Positions 1 to 7,388 of a stretch of DNA of 64,000 nt are shown here, in pieces. Both the position numbers and the translations under genes were made by a program. Where the stretch lies: assembly GCA_012727435.1 (NCBI GenBank), contig JAAYHB010000015.1, positions 1-64,000 of the forward strand. The letters are read 5' to 3'. Each line of letters begins with the position of its first letter. Position 1 is the first letter of the stretch. The notes beneath the pieces are model-generated. The model had not been told where the DNA came from. It worked only from the letters and a program-made list of their open reading frames with translations, and ran no database searches. The stretch is from Clostridiales bacterium. GTDB taxonomy: Bacteria > Bacillota > Clostridia > Oscillospirales > CAG-272.

Positions 1-146
1 AACTCGCTTACGCTCGCCCTTGACATCCTCTAATAGAATGCATAAATGTTAAAATTTACTAATTAGAAGAAAGGAGGACCTAACTAAAAAAAACGAAAAA
101 TCTGTCTTGACAATGGGGAGCACTATAGCCCGCACCTATTTAAAAC
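1..146. other. left-edge stretch without a supported gene
   Basis: Read in frame 1 the window opens with about ten sense codons and then TAA, which could be the tail of a gene lying to the left, but this is too short to identify. Further right there is a good ribosome-binding-site-like AGAAAGGAGG with no start codon at a usable distance, and two TTGACA boxes without a convincing -10 partner. I see no gene here. Confidence 0.3.
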
Positions 147-169
147 GGCGGGAGTATGCCGCTCCCGCC
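142..169 (-). terminator. intrinsic terminator after ptsH
   Basis: An 8-bp perfect stem (GGCGGGAG/CTCCCGCC) lies 20 bases past the HPr stop codon and is followed on the minus strand by GTTTT. It fits a rho-independent terminator for the monocistronic HPr gene. Confidence 0.75.
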
Positions 170-189
170 TCTTTGCTATATGTGTATGG

Positions 190-453
190 TTATTCGTTAA
201 AGCCGCTCTCGATAAGCGCGGCCAGACCGTCAATTGCCTCTTCCTCATCCGGCCCTTCGGCACGCAAAGTTATGGTCATTCCCTTGGCAATCCCGAGAGA
301 TAACACGCCGAGCAGACTTTTAGCGCTGACTGTGCGGTCGTCCTTTTCCACCTTAATCACCGAACGATAGCTGTTGGCCTTCTGGACAAAAAAGGTCGCC
401 GGTCTTGCATGAAGGCCGATTTCGTTGGTGATTGTTACATCGCGTGATACCAT
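190..453 (-). CDS. ptsH: HPr phosphocarrier protein
   Basis: HPr carries phosphate from PEP via EI to the sugar-specific EIIA domains of the PTS in the cytoplasm; in Firmicutes its Ser46-phosphorylated form is the CcpA corepressor. The 87-residue protein shows GLHARPA with the phosphorylated histidine at position 15 and KSLLGVLSLG with the regulatory serine at position 46, so both the catalytic and the HPr-kinase sites are present. I start at the ATG preceded by ATAGGAG, not at the longer 111-codon ORF, because that ATG gives the exact HPr length and numbering. The gene stands alone, with its own promoter and terminator; no EI or EII gene is beside it. A second HPr-like protein without the histidine lies at 40280-40510. 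Confidence 0.95.
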   Translation of the reverse strand: MVSRDVTITNEIGLHARPATFFVQKANSYRSVIKVEKDDRTVSAKSLLGVLSLGIAKGMTITLRAEGPDEEEAIDGLAALIESGFNE

Positions 454-496
454 ATTTATACTCCTATTATTCACAACATGCGTGTCGGTTAGAATT

Positions 497-525
497 AGTA
501 TAGCAAAACGAGGAGCTAAAATCAA
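497..525 (-). promoter_or_regulatory. sigma-A promoter of ptsH
   Basis: On the minus strand TTGATT and TATACT are separated by 17 bases, about 45 bases upstream of the HPr start codon. No cre-like operator was recognised around it. Confidence 0.7.
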
Positions 526-607
526 TAGTAATTTATTTGTATTTTTTAATGAATTTTCTCATAATGCAGCAAATGTAATGGGGCAATTCACACATATTGC
601 GGTCAAA

Positions 608-1162
608 TCACTGTGCGGGAGATATGCCGGTTATCGTCATTTGAAGGGTGACCGTGTCGGTGTAAAGCGTTATTCTCTGCCCCGGGGCGAGATACTTCTT
701 GCCGTCCAGCAGAAAGTAACCCTCACTGCTGTATGTCCCCCGGCAGATAAAAGCCCCGTCGGCGTCGATCAATGTGAATTCCGGATACGAGGCGTACACC
801 GGCCTGCCGCCGCTGTCGGTTATATACCTTGCTGAAGGCCTGACAATCAGGGTCTCACTTCCGGCAGTTTGCTTTGTGTAGGCCGAGAATTTGGCGACCC
901 CGAGCAGCTCTCCCACCTCGGTCCCGTCGTCAAAATACAGCCTGTCGCCTTCTTTGAGGAATCCCGGCAGAGTGTAGTTGACCCCCTCTATCCGGAAGGT
1001 TACCTGAAAATCGGTCAGCTCCTCCCTGAGGCCGAGGCGGTCCATCAGGGTATACCTGAATACGATCCCGGCAATGCACAAAAGCACGACAAGGATTATT
1101 ATCGCGTCAAGTATATTGAACCTTACCTTGTTTTTTGATTCTTTTTTGCTATCGCCGTTCAT
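608..1162 (-). CDS. DUF4330-type membrane-anchored protein (distal copy)
   Basis: A protein of 184 residues with a short charged N terminus, one membrane segment (about residues 17-37, ILDAIIILVVLLCIAGIVF) and an extracytoplasmic beta-rich region, the layout of DUF4330 proteins. Function is unknown. The start is the ATG 8 bases after AGAGGAGG; it overlaps the stop of the preceding gene as ATGA, so translation is coupled. It is the last gene of rimM-trmD-(O-antigen ligase-like)-DUF4330-DUF4330. The product resembles its neighbour in topology, and the two probably arose by duplication and may act together with the polymerase-like protein at the cell surface; that role is inference from position only. 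Confidence 0.7.
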   Translation of the reverse strand: MNGDSKKESKNKVRFNILDAIIILVVLLCIAGIVFRYTLMDRLGLREELTDFQVTFRIEGVNYTLPGFLKEGDRLYFDDGTEVGELLGVAKFSAYTKQTAGSETLIVRPSARYITDSGGRPVYASYPEFTLIDADGAFICRGTYSSEGYFLLDGKKYLAPGQRITLYTDTVTLQMTITGISPAQ

Positions 1163-1725
1163 CTTTCCGCCTCCTCTGTGCCGCCTACAATATAAACCGC
1201 AATACAAGTCCCGGTGCCTGTAAATCCCGGAAAGCAGAGAGTCACCGGCGAGCCCACCGAAATCCGGCTGCCCTTGACCCGGTAGCCGCTGCCGGCGGAG
1301 TAATCGGCGGTTGCCTGTATGGTTATTCTCAATGTCTTCGGGGTGTTTTGGTTGTTGTCCTGCGGATAGGCCACCGCCTCAAGTATACCGAGCTCGGGGT
1401 TATACACATATTTGACCATGTCGGACTTCTTTACCGCCGTCACAACCCCGACGGCGCTCTTGCTGACCGAATCGTAGACTACGTCGCCGTTTCTGACCGA
1501 ATCGGCAAGGCCTGCTTCAACGCCCTCGATTTCCACGGTGTAGGAAATTGTCCTCTGCTCGCTCTTTGAGCCGAAAATGTTCAGCGGCGTGAAGAACGAG
1601 GCGACAAAAAGCGCCGCCAGCAGTATGACGATAATGAAAATTATGTCAAGGACATTGATTCTGCGGTGCAGCGGCTTGTTTTCCCCGGAGTCGCGGCGCC
1701 GCTCGTCGCTGATTGTGTATCCCAT
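1159..1725 (-). CDS. DUF4330-type membrane-anchored protein (proximal copy)
   Basis: A 188-residue protein: about 22 basic N-terminal residues, a membrane helix (NVLDIIFIIVILLAALFVAS, about residues 24-43), then a periplasmic-type domain with the V-R-x-G-D-x-V-Y pattern also seen in the next gene (there as K-E-G-D-R-L-Y-F). DUF4330 is my best family call, from the R-I/F-N-x-L-D before the helix and the overall layout. No catalytic motif is visible. It lies 38 bases after the O-antigen-ligase-like gene and overlaps the second copy by 4 bases. The co-location of two such proteins with a Wzy/WaaL-like enzyme suggests a cell-envelope assembly; the exact role is not known. Confidence 0.7.
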   Translation of the reverse strand: MGYTISDERRRDSGENKPLHRRINVLDIIFIIVILLAALFVASFFTPLNIFGSKSEQRTISYTVEIEGVEAGLADSVRNGDVVYDSVSKSAVGVVTAVKKSDMVKYVYNPELGILEAVAYPQDNNQNTPKTLRITIQATADYSAGSGYRVKGSRISVGSPVTLCFPGFTGTGTCIAVYIVGGTEEAER

Positions 1726-1763
1726 GCATACCTCCCGCCGCCCCAGGGCGGCAATTCTGAATT

Positions 1764-3725
1764 TTATCCGATATATAGGCTTATGTCTGCCGAGTCGGGG
1801 CTGAGCTTATCGTAAACCGCCTCGTTCTCATTCCGCGACGCGGTCATATAGGACACGGTGAGCGCCATCATCACCCAGAAAAGGAAGAACACCCGAAAGT
1901 TGTACCAGACGTGATCGAACAGCCCCATGACCAGAATCGAGATAATCCCGCAAAGCCCGGCGGAAACGGTCATCTTATCCTCGGCCGGCGAGACCGAACG
2001 CAGAATAAACTCAAAGCAATTCTGTATAAACAGCAGAATGATTATTATAAGTATCACCAAACCGGAAATTCCGGTTTCGACAAGCACCTGCATTGCAAGA
2101 TTGTGAGCATGCGGGACAAGCTCGGTCCCGGCATATGCAAAGGCTGGGTAAAGCTGTTCAAAGGCGGCCTGCCCCACCCCGATGCCCCCGACCCATGTCT
2201 CGCGCAGCATTTCAAGCACTCCTCGCCAGGTCATCACGCGGTAATAAGTAGAGGAATCGGCAAGATTCCCGATGCTCATAAACCGCCCGACAATGCCCTC
2301 GGGCAGCACATAACCGAGCAGCGGTGTAGTAAGTCCGATGCCGAGCAGCACAGCCAAGGTCTTATAGCTGAATATGAGGAAAAACAACGTGATTCCGATT
2401 AAAAACCCGAGCCATGCCCCGCGAGACCAGGTCCAGACAAGGCAGAAAAGCGAGCTTATCACCGACAAAAATACAAGAAACCGCTTATTTATGCCCCGGG
2501 CATATAGTGCCAGAGCAATCAGCAGCGGGAAAACCAAAATAATGTAGCTTCCGAGCATATTCGGGTTGTCAAAGAAAGCAGTGACCCGCCCCGGGATGTA
2601 TGAAAACATCTCACTGTCAAGCCAGGATGAAGCTGACCCGACACGCCCGAGGATATACTGTGCCATACCGGAAAACGACACGACAACAAGGGTTATTGCA
2701 AGAGCGGCCATAGCATGCCGGCAGTTCTCGCGGGTGCGGATTAAGTTTACTATCAGAAAATACCCTAAGAGAAGGATTGCATACATTGCGGCCGAGGCAA
2801 AAGAGCCTGCACCTCCGACAGATACCATCCCGCCGAGGATCTGATTTATTGCAAACAGCGTGACAAAGCAGCCAAGCAGGCCGAAGCGCATGGTCCTCTT
2901 GCCGCGCAGGTATTTGATAAGATAGCTCAGTGTTGTTATCAGGACGCCGAGGGCCAGCAAAAAGGTCGGATGCTTTGTGACAGACAGAAGCGGGGTTATT
3001 ATAATCAGACCGAGAATACCCGCCTCGGGCTGGTGAAAAATCACCCAGCAGACAACGATAAGGGCAAAGGCCATCAGAATGGCAACCGGGCTTACAAAAT
3101 AGGTCATAAAACCGAAAACCATGCCCAAAATGACCGCCGCGTTGTATTTGGCGTTGCCGCTCCGCAGCTTCTGCGTAAATTTTGCCTCGGGGATTTTGAG
3201 TGCGTCAATGAGCAGGTATCTTGCAATGCGGCTGCCCTGTATGCATTCGGCAAGCGTCTTTTTGCTCGCCAGCATCGGCACCGAAAGCACGACTATTATG
3301 GCACCGGCCATAAAACGGCCGAAATCGACCTGCATACGGAGGGCGTAAACCTGAATTGTATAAATCAGCATGGCATATATGCCGAAAATTATGCTGAAGG
3401 CACCATAGACCCGCAGGCTGCAGCCCAGCATATAATCCGAACCGGCGCCGAGGCCGGCGAGCAGCAGGCTGTTCTCAAAGCTGCCGGCCACACGCCGGCG
3501 CACCTTCTTGTAAAAGGTCTCCCTGCCGCGCACCCGCCGGGTACCAAAGCCCGAAAGGCTACGGGTAAACAGTTCTTCTTCCTTGTTGTAGGAAGTGAGG
3601 ATCGTGCCGAAAAAGCCGCCGCCAATACTCCGGTAAAGCCATAGAGCGGCTTTTCTGAAGGCGTTGACAAGCAGGCTCCGGTCGGCAATTGTTGCCACCC
3701 GGTTTTTCCTTGAATCCGATTTCAA
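1764..3725 (-). CDS. O-antigen ligase / polymerase-like membrane protein
   Basis: A polytopic membrane protein of 653 residues with at least ten hydrophobic segments. Its C-terminal half carries the Wzy_C/WaaL-type signature: TWSRGAWLGF in a membrane segment and, in the following loop, PHAHNLAMQVLVETG. Family members join lipid-linked sugar chains to an acceptor or to each other outside the membrane, so a role in surface polysaccharide or teichoic-acid-like polymer assembly is likely; the substrate cannot be read from sequence. The ORF-track start lies inside trmD. I prefer a TTG start, AAAGGAGGAGGGGGGCAG-TTG, which overlaps the trmD stop as TTGA. No glycosyltransferases lie nearby, which is unusual for a polysaccharide locus. 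Confidence 0.75.
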   Translation of the reverse strand: MKSDSRKNRVATIADRSLLVNAFRKAALWLYRSIGGGFFGTILTSYNKEEELFTRSLSGFGTRRVRGRETFYKKVRRRVAGSFENSLLLAGLGAGSDYMLGCSLRVYGAFSIIFGIYAMLIYTIQVYALRMQVDFGRFMAGAIIVVLSVPMLASKKTLAECIQGSRIARYLLIDALKIPEAKFTQKLRSGNAKYNAAVILGMVFGFMTYFVSPVAILMAFALIVVCWVIFHQPEAGILGLIIITPLLSVTKHPTFLLALGVLITTLSYLIKYLRGKRTMRFGLLGCFVTLFAINQILGGMVSVGGAGSFASAAMYAILLLGYFLIVNLIRTRENCRHAMAALAITLVVVSFSGMAQYILGRVGSASSWLDSEMFSYIPGRVTAFFDNPNMLGSYIILVFPLLIALALYARGINKRFLVFLSVISSLFCLVWTWSRGAWLGFLIGITLFFLIFSYKTLAVLLGIGLTTPLLGYVLPEGIVGRFMSIGNLADSSTYYRVMTWRGVLEMLRETWVGGIGVGQAAFEQLYPAFAYAGTELVPHAHNLAMQVLVETGISGLVILIIIILLFIQNCFEFILRSVSPAEDKMTVSAGLCGIISILVMGLFDHVWYNFRVFFLFWVMMALTVSYMTASRNENEAVYDKLSPDSADISLYIG

Positions 3726-4438
3726 CTGCCCCCCTCCTCCTTTCTCAGCAGATCGGGGCGCCGCTGGGCGGTCAGCCGCAAAGCCTCTTCCCTGCGCCAT
3801 TTTTCTATGTTTTCATGGTGCCCCGAGAGCAGCACGTCGGGCACCTTAACCCCGTGGAATTCATACGGCCTTGTGTACTGCGGATATTCGAGCATTCCGC
3901 ACGAGAAGCTCTCGTCTTGATGACATTCCTCGGCAGGGAGAACTCCCTCTACCAAGCGCGCCACGCAGTCAACCAGAATGCAGGCCGGAATCTCCCCGCC
4001 GGTGAGCACAAAGTCGCCTATCGAGATTTCCTCGTCGACAATCTCGTCGATTATGCGCTGGTCCACACCCTCGTAATGGCCGCAGAGTATGATGAGCTGG
4101 TCGTAACTGGCAAGCTCCCGGGCGATATTCTGATTCAGTATCCTACCTTTCGGCGACATGTAAATCACCCGGCGCGAAAGGTCTTCGGCCCCCGCGGCTT
4201 TGGTTTCGGCCAGCACCGCCATGTAGCAGTTATAAATCGGCGGCGCCATCATAACCATGCCCCGCCCGCCGCCGTAGGGGGTGTCGTCAACCCGGCGGTG
4301 CTTGTCCTCGGAATAATCCCTTATGTTATGTGTCTTCACGACGATGTGCCCGGCCCGACGTGCCCGGCCGATAATGCTCTCACTGAGCACCGTGTCGACA
4401 AGGTCGGGAAAAAGGGTCATTATATCAAATCTTTTCAT
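3722..4438 (-). CDS. trmD: tRNA (guanine-N1)-methyltransferase
   Basis: TrmD methylates G37 of tRNAs reading CUN, CCN and CGG, preventing +1 frameshifting. The 238-residue product begins MKRFDIMTLFPDLV and contains the trefoil-knot SAM-binding signatures LCGHYEGVDQRI and SIGDFVLTGGEIPA, plus the C-terminal DVLLSGHH-x-x-I-x-K-W-R region. Length matches the family (about 230-250). The ORF track starts 24 codons earlier inside rimM; I use the ATG located 4 bases after the rimM stop, which aligns with TrmD N termini. Its Shine-Dalgarno is weak, consistent with translational coupling to rimM. The usual downstream rplS is absent here. Confidence 0.95.
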   Translation of the reverse strand: MKRFDIMTLFPDLVDTVLSESIIGRARRAGHIVVKTHNIRDYSEDKHRRVDDTPYGGGRGMVMMAPPIYNCYMAVLAETKAAGAEDLSRRVIYMSPKGRILNQNIARELASYDQLIILCGHYEGVDQRIIDEIVDEEISIGDFVLTGGEIPACILVDCVARLVEGVLPAEECHQDESFSCGMLEYPQYTRPYEFHGVKVPDVLLSGHHENIEKWRREEALRLTAQRRPDLLRKEEGGS

Positions 4439-4442
4439 AATT

Positions 4443-4958
4443 TCAAGACTCAAACATGCCCTCAATCGGCCTGACGAATACCCCTCTGTCAAGGTCGATC
4501 TCCACAACAAACTCGGCCACCGCCGGCATCATCGTCTCGCCGACGTCGGTTTTGATAACATAAATATCCGACGCGCCGCGGTTGATCACGTCGACAATCT
4601 CCCCGTAAACACGCCGGGTGTCGGCATCTATCACCGGAAGGCCAATGAGGTCAACGATAAAATGCGCGCCTTCCTCAAGAGCTATGTCCCCCCGGGCTGC
4701 GTAAACAATTCTGTTTTTATGGCTCTGTGCGGTGTCAAGGTCTGAAATACCGGCAAGCTTTGCCAGCACGAAATTCTTAAAAACCGAAGCTTTTACAACC
4801 CGAAACTCTGTATACCCATTCCTGTCCCGAAGGAAAAGCCTGCTCAGCCCGGCTAGCACCTGCGGCGTGTCGCACCAGGACTCAAGTTTTAGCGTGCCGT
4901 CGGTGCCGTGTGTGTTTATTATTTTCCCGCATTCAAGATATTCGGCTTTCTTTTTCAT
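4443..4958 (-). CDS. rimM: 16S rRNA processing protein RimM
   Basis: RimM binds ribosomal protein S19 in the 30S head and helps late maturation of the 3' domain of 16S rRNA. The 171-residue product has the N-terminal RimM barrel (about residues 6-88, starting ECGKIINTHGTDG) and a C-terminal PRC-barrel (about 95-168). AAGAGGTGA precedes the ATG. It is the first gene of its operon, with its own strong promoter, and is separated from rpsP and the KH-protein gene that often precede it in Firmicutes. Confidence 0.93.
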   Translation of the reverse strand: MKKKAEYLECGKIINTHGTDGTLKLESWCDTPQVLAGLSRLFLRDRNGYTEFRVVKASVFKNFVLAKLAGISDLDTAQSHKNRIVYAARGDIALEEGAHFIVDLIGLPVIDADTRRVYGEIVDVINRGASDIYVIKTDVGETMMPAVAEFVVEIDLDRGVFVRPIEGMFES

Positions 4959-5058
4959 TTCACCTCTTGCATTGCCGCATTTTTCGGCCGAAATGCTTTA
5001 GTTTACATGACGGTATGTATGCCGGCATTAAATCAGATAATTAACCTACGATGTGGTT

Positions 5059-5087
5059 ATTATAGCATAGAGTCCCTTTATTTGCAA
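5059..5087 (-). promoter_or_regulatory. sigma-A promoter of rimM operon
   Basis: On the minus strand TTGCAA and TATAAT are spaced by 17 bases. Transcription would start near position 5052, leaving a leader of roughly 95 bases before rimM. Confidence 0.8.
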
Positions 5088-5145
5088 CACTCGGGGCCAT
5101 ATTTTTGATAGCCCGGCGATAAACAGCAAAACATTTTCCAGACTA

Positions 5146-5174
5146 TTGAAAACTCCGGGCTTATCGGTTATAAT
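5146..5174 (+). promoter_or_regulatory. sigma-A promoter of yajC
   Basis: TTGAAA and a perfect TATAAT are separated by 17 bases, 30 bases upstream of the yajC ATG. It is back-to-back with the rimM promoter. Confidence 0.8.
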
Positions 5175-5204
5175 AATAGTGAAGTTTAATCAGGAGGAAT
5201 CAAA

Positions 5205-5531
5205 ATGTACCGATTGCTTGAAGCCGGCACAACCACCACAAATCCGACAGGAACATGGCTCTATTCGGTGGCCATGATTGTCGTCTTATTCGTGGTGTTT
5301 TACTTTTTTGGAATACGGCCTCAGAAAAAGCAGGAAAAACAGCTTGCAGAGATACGAAACTCCCTGCAGGTCGGCGATGAGATTACCACAATCGGCGGTA
5401 TAATCGGCAAGGTTGTCAGCATCAAAGAAGAAACCGCGACAATAGAAACCTCACACGACCGCACGAAAATCCGCATACTCAAAAGCGCGGTGCGTTCTAT
5501 CGACGTTCGTGCCGAAGACGCCGAACCATAA
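5205..5531 (+). CDS. yajC: preprotein translocase accessory subunit YajC
   Basis: YajC is a small membrane partner of the SecDF-YidC complex. The 108-residue protein has a single membrane segment (about residues 18-36), the family signature FGIRPQKKQEKQ immediately after it, and the conserved cytoplasmic segment LQVGDEITTIGGIIGKV. The start is well supported by AGGAGG 7 bases upstream and by the promoter above. SecD/SecF, commonly downstream, are not here. Confidence 0.95.
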   Translation: MYRLLEAGTTTTNPTGTWLYSVAMIVVLFVVFYFFGIRPQKKQEKQLAEIRNSLQVGDEITTIGGIIGKVVSIKEETATIETSHDRTKIRILKSAVRSIDVRAEDAEP

Positions 5532-5539
5532 TTATTCAT

Positions 5540-5598
5540 AAAACACGCCCCCGGCGAATATTATCTATCAGAGATTATTGTTCGCGGAGGCGTGTTTT
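5540..5598 (+). promoter_or_regulatory. long inverted repeat covering the next gene's ribosome binding site
   Basis: AAAACACGCC at 5540-5549 is perfectly complementary to GGCGTGTTTT at 5589-5598, the latter ending on the base before the ATG of the following gene. The hairpin encloses the GGAGG of that gene, partly within its arm. It could serve as the yajC terminator (the arm ends in TTTT), or hold the Shine-Dalgarno closed in read-through transcripts. Confidence 0.6.
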
Positions 5599-6060
5599 AT
5601 GTCAGGCGGGTCACCAAAAAAAAGAAAAAGAAAACCCAAAGGACAATCGGGCGGGCCGCCCTCTGCTTCAAAAAGCCTTTTGCTCGGGTTGCTCTGGGCT
5701 GCGGGCGCTGCGGTGGTTTTGATTTTCATCTTCTCCGCAATAGTTTACGCGACCCCCGACCCCGGCAGTCTGGTGCTGCCGGCGGCGCTTGCCGCGGCTT
5801 ACTTATCGGCATTTGTCGGCGGGTTCGCCTCAGCATGGATAAACCGCGGAGACGCGCTTGCCTGCGGGCTGATTATCGGCACGGCACACTTTGCTCTCAT
5901 TGTCCTGCTCTCGCTGATAGCTCCCGGCGGTGCCGCCTCTGAAGTCGGTTTCTGGGCGTCGGTAGGCCTCCATGCGCTGGTAACAGGCTTCTCTGTCCTC
6001 GGCGCCTTGGCCGGGACCAGTATTCGCGAATCGGGCAGCCGCCGGCCGCGAAGGAAATGA
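5599..6060 (+). CDS. TIGR04086 family membrane protein
   Basis: A 153-residue protein with a basic N terminus (KKRKRKPK) and four hydrophobic segments (about residues 27-48, 58-78, 87-108 and 117-137), matching the TIGR04086 family of Firmicutes membrane proteins often found beside yajC. Function is unknown. I use the ATG 8 bases after GGAGG, not the upstream codon 5578 of the ORF track. Its initiation region lies inside a perfect inverted repeat. Confidence 0.75.
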   Translation: MSGGSPKKRKRKPKGQSGGPPSASKSLLLGLLWAAGAAVVLIFIFSAIVYATPDPGSLVLPAALAAAYLSAFVGGFASAWINRGDALACGLIIGTAHFALIVLLSLIAPGGAASEVGFWASVGLHALVTGFSVLGALAGTSIRESGSRRPRRK

Positions 6061-6063
6061 TTA

Positions 6064-6165
6064 TTCGGGGGCGCTGCCCCCGAGCATCCTCTTTTCTTCG
6101 CAGGGCTCCGCCCCGCACCCCGCTCAAGCCCCTTTTTGAAAAAGGGGCTTGAGTATCCCCAAAAT
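6064..6165 (+). repeat. GC-rich palindromic repeat, copy A
   Basis: Composite element: GGGGGCGCTGCCCCC, a GGGCTCCGCCCC block, then CTCAAGCCCCTTTTTG paired with its own complement, ending ATCCCCAAAA. It begins 4 bases after the stop codon of the preceding gene and has the same orientation as that gene. Related copies are at 6793-6894, 17191-17275 and 38629-38693. Confidence 0.85.
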
Positions 6166-6342
6166 TTAAACCTTATTGCTAATAAAGTAGCGCGGGCCCC
6201 ATGACACGGATTAACCCGTGAGATGCTTGCATCTCGTTTCAATAAGTGCAAGGGAAAATATTGTCATAATTATTGTTATATGATGCATAAGGACAGTGGC
6301 GGGAGTGAGTCCTCCCGCCGGTTTTTATGTGAGAAGTCCGGA
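6166..6342 (+). other. intergenic stretch with small hairpins and a terminator
   Basis: No gene is supported. The stretch contains short hairpins such as GAGATGCTTGCATCTC and, at 6304-6327, GGCGGGAGTGAGTCCTCCCGCC followed by GGTTTTT, a convincing plus-strand terminator. It may end transcripts from yajC or a short untranslated RNA; no promoter for such an RNA was recognised. Confidence 0.4.
6298..6327 (+). terminator. intrinsic terminator
   Basis: Eight-base-pair GC-rich stem (GGCGGGAG/CTCCCGCC) followed by GGTTTTT on the plus strand. It insulates the next gene's promoter from upstream transcription. Confidence 0.75.
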
Positions 6343-6371
6343 TTGACAAACATTCGGTCTGTGTGTATAAT
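6343..6371 (+). promoter_or_regulatory. consensus sigma-A promoter
   Basis: Perfect TTGACA and perfect TATAAT with a 17-base spacer, 32 bases upstream of the monooxygenase-fold gene, so strong constitutive transcription is expected. Confidence 0.85.
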
Positions 6372-6403
6372 TATTCCATGAAACTTCACGGAGGTAGCTT
6401 AAG

Positions 6404-6697
6404 ATGATTGCAACACTTGTTTTTGTCGATGTCCTGCCCGAGCATGTCGAGGCATTCAAGAAAATCACTCTCTATAACCATGAAAACTCGCGCCGCGAGC
6501 CGGGGAATATTAGATTTGACGTGCTCCAGAGCAAAGAGGACCCGACAAAGTTTGTCCTATATGAGGTTTATGCCGACGAGCAGGCCGCCGCCGAGCATAA
6601 AAAGACGCCGCATTACCTGCGCTGGCGGGATGAGGTAGCTCCGTATATGGCGGCACCCCGCCGCGCCCTGCCGACAACCCCGTTGGCTTTTGATTGA
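6404..6697 (+). CDS. antibiotic biosynthesis monooxygenase (ABM) fold protein
   Basis: A 97-residue dimeric alpha-beta barrel protein of the ABM/putative quinol monooxygenase family: MIATLVFVDVLPEHVEAFKK at the N terminus and the characteristic ENSRREPGNIRFDVLQ and PTKFVLYEVYADEQAAAEHKKT segments with HYLRW. Members include quinol monooxygenase YgiN and the AI-2-processing LsrG; the substrate here cannot be assigned. GGAGG lies 10 bases upstream of the ATG. It is monocistronic, under a consensus promoter, and flanked by inverted copies of the palindromic repeat. Confidence 0.85.
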   Translation: MIATLVFVDVLPEHVEAFKKITLYNHENSRREPGNIRFDVLQSKEDPTKFVLYEVYADEQAAAEHKKTPHYLRWRDEVAPYMAAPRRALPTTPLAFD

Positions 6698-6749
6698 CAT
6701 AGGATTTAACTGTGCATATTGAGTCAGCCAAAAAAACAAAGGAAGCAAA

Positions 6750-6771
6750 GCGCGGGACATGTGTCCCGCGC
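6750..6771. terminator. bidirectional terminator hairpin
   Basis: GCGCGGGAC and its complement form a perfect 9-bp stem. On the minus strand it is followed by a T-rich tract with seven consecutive T, closing the phage-like module; it also lies just past the plus-strand monooxygenase-fold gene. Confidence 0.65.
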
Positions 6772-6792
6772 TTCATGTATTATGTATGTGAG

Positions 6793-6894
6793 TTTTTTAG
6801 GATTCTCAAGGCCCTTTTTTCAAAAAGGGTCTTGAGCGGGGTGCGGGGGGGAGCCCCGCGAAAAAAAGCGGGGTTTCGGGGGCGAAGCCCCCGT
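6793..6894 (-). repeat. GC-rich palindromic repeat, copy B
   Basis: Reverse-complement copy of the element at 6064-6165, sharing the GGGGGC/GCCCCC block, the GGGGCTCC block and the CTCAAG-CCCTTTTTG inverted repeat. It starts 5 bases after the stop codon of the minus-strand gene at 6900-7295, again in that gene's orientation. Confidence 0.85.
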
Positions 6895-6899
6895 ATAAA

Positions 6900-7295
6900 T
6901 CAGTATTGATACACATCAATAATCTTCTCGGTCGCGCCGACTTCGGAGCAGATTGCGCTCATAGCGTCGCAGTATTTGCCGTAAAGCCTGTCGGACAGTT
7001 CCTCGTCCTCGTCGAGCACCAGCATTGCCGCAAGATACAGAGAAGCCGGCCCCAAAAAACGGGGGGAGAGCGAGAAGGGCGAAGCAAGCTCTATCATCAC
7101 CGACCCGAACTCGGGTTGTTTGCCATAACCTTTAGTTTTTCTGTACAGCCGGTCTATTTGAGCGGCCTCGCAACAGAAGGCGGCAAGCAGGTAAGGCGCC
7201 CTCTCGGCGTAATCGGCATTATGCACGGCATTCCTCTCGCCTATCATTGAGAGCGCCGCCTCGTAAATTTCGGTGCAAATTATCCGGTTTTCCAT
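6900..7295 (-). CDS. small helical protein at the end of the head module (connector-like, tentative)
   Basis: A soluble 131-residue protein, mostly helical, not recognised by family. AGGGA lies 9 bases upstream of the ATG. It follows the coat-protein gene by 93 bases, where P22-type phages carry the head-completion/adaptor gene (gp4), and its size is similar, so a head-tail connector role is possible. That is inference from gene order; no motif confirms it. No frameshift or early stop is seen. Confidence 0.45.
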   Translation of the reverse strand: MENRIICTEIYEAALSMIGERNAVHNADYAERAPYLLAAFCCEAAQIDRLYRKTKGYGKQPEFGSVMIELASPFSLSPRFLGPASLYLAAMLVLDEDEELSDRLYGKYCDAMSAICSEVGATEKIIDVYQY

Positions 7296-7349
7296 AGTTA
7301 CTAATCCCTTTTTCAGAATTGCGGCGTGCTGCCGCGATGCCTCGGAAGC

Positions 7350-7377
7350 GCCCGGAGCGTCTAAATGCGCTCCGGGC
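7350..7377 (-). promoter_or_regulatory. intercistronic hairpin after the coat gene
   Basis: GCCCGGAGCG pairs perfectly with CGCTCCGGGC around an 8-base loop, 12 bases after the coat stop codon. No T-tract follows on the minus strand, so it looks more like an mRNA-stabilising or processing hairpin than a terminator. Confidence 0.5.
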
Positions 7378-7388
7378 TCAAAACCTGA

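Noticed and set aside
1-106. Promoter and gene start at the left edge (TTGACA, AGGAGG)
   Set aside because: The -10 match is poor and no start codon follows the ribosome binding site at normal spacing.
3689-4474. A 261-codon plus-strand ORF across trmD
   Set aside because: Antisense to trmD, which has clear family motifs; low stop frequency follows from GC-rich codons.
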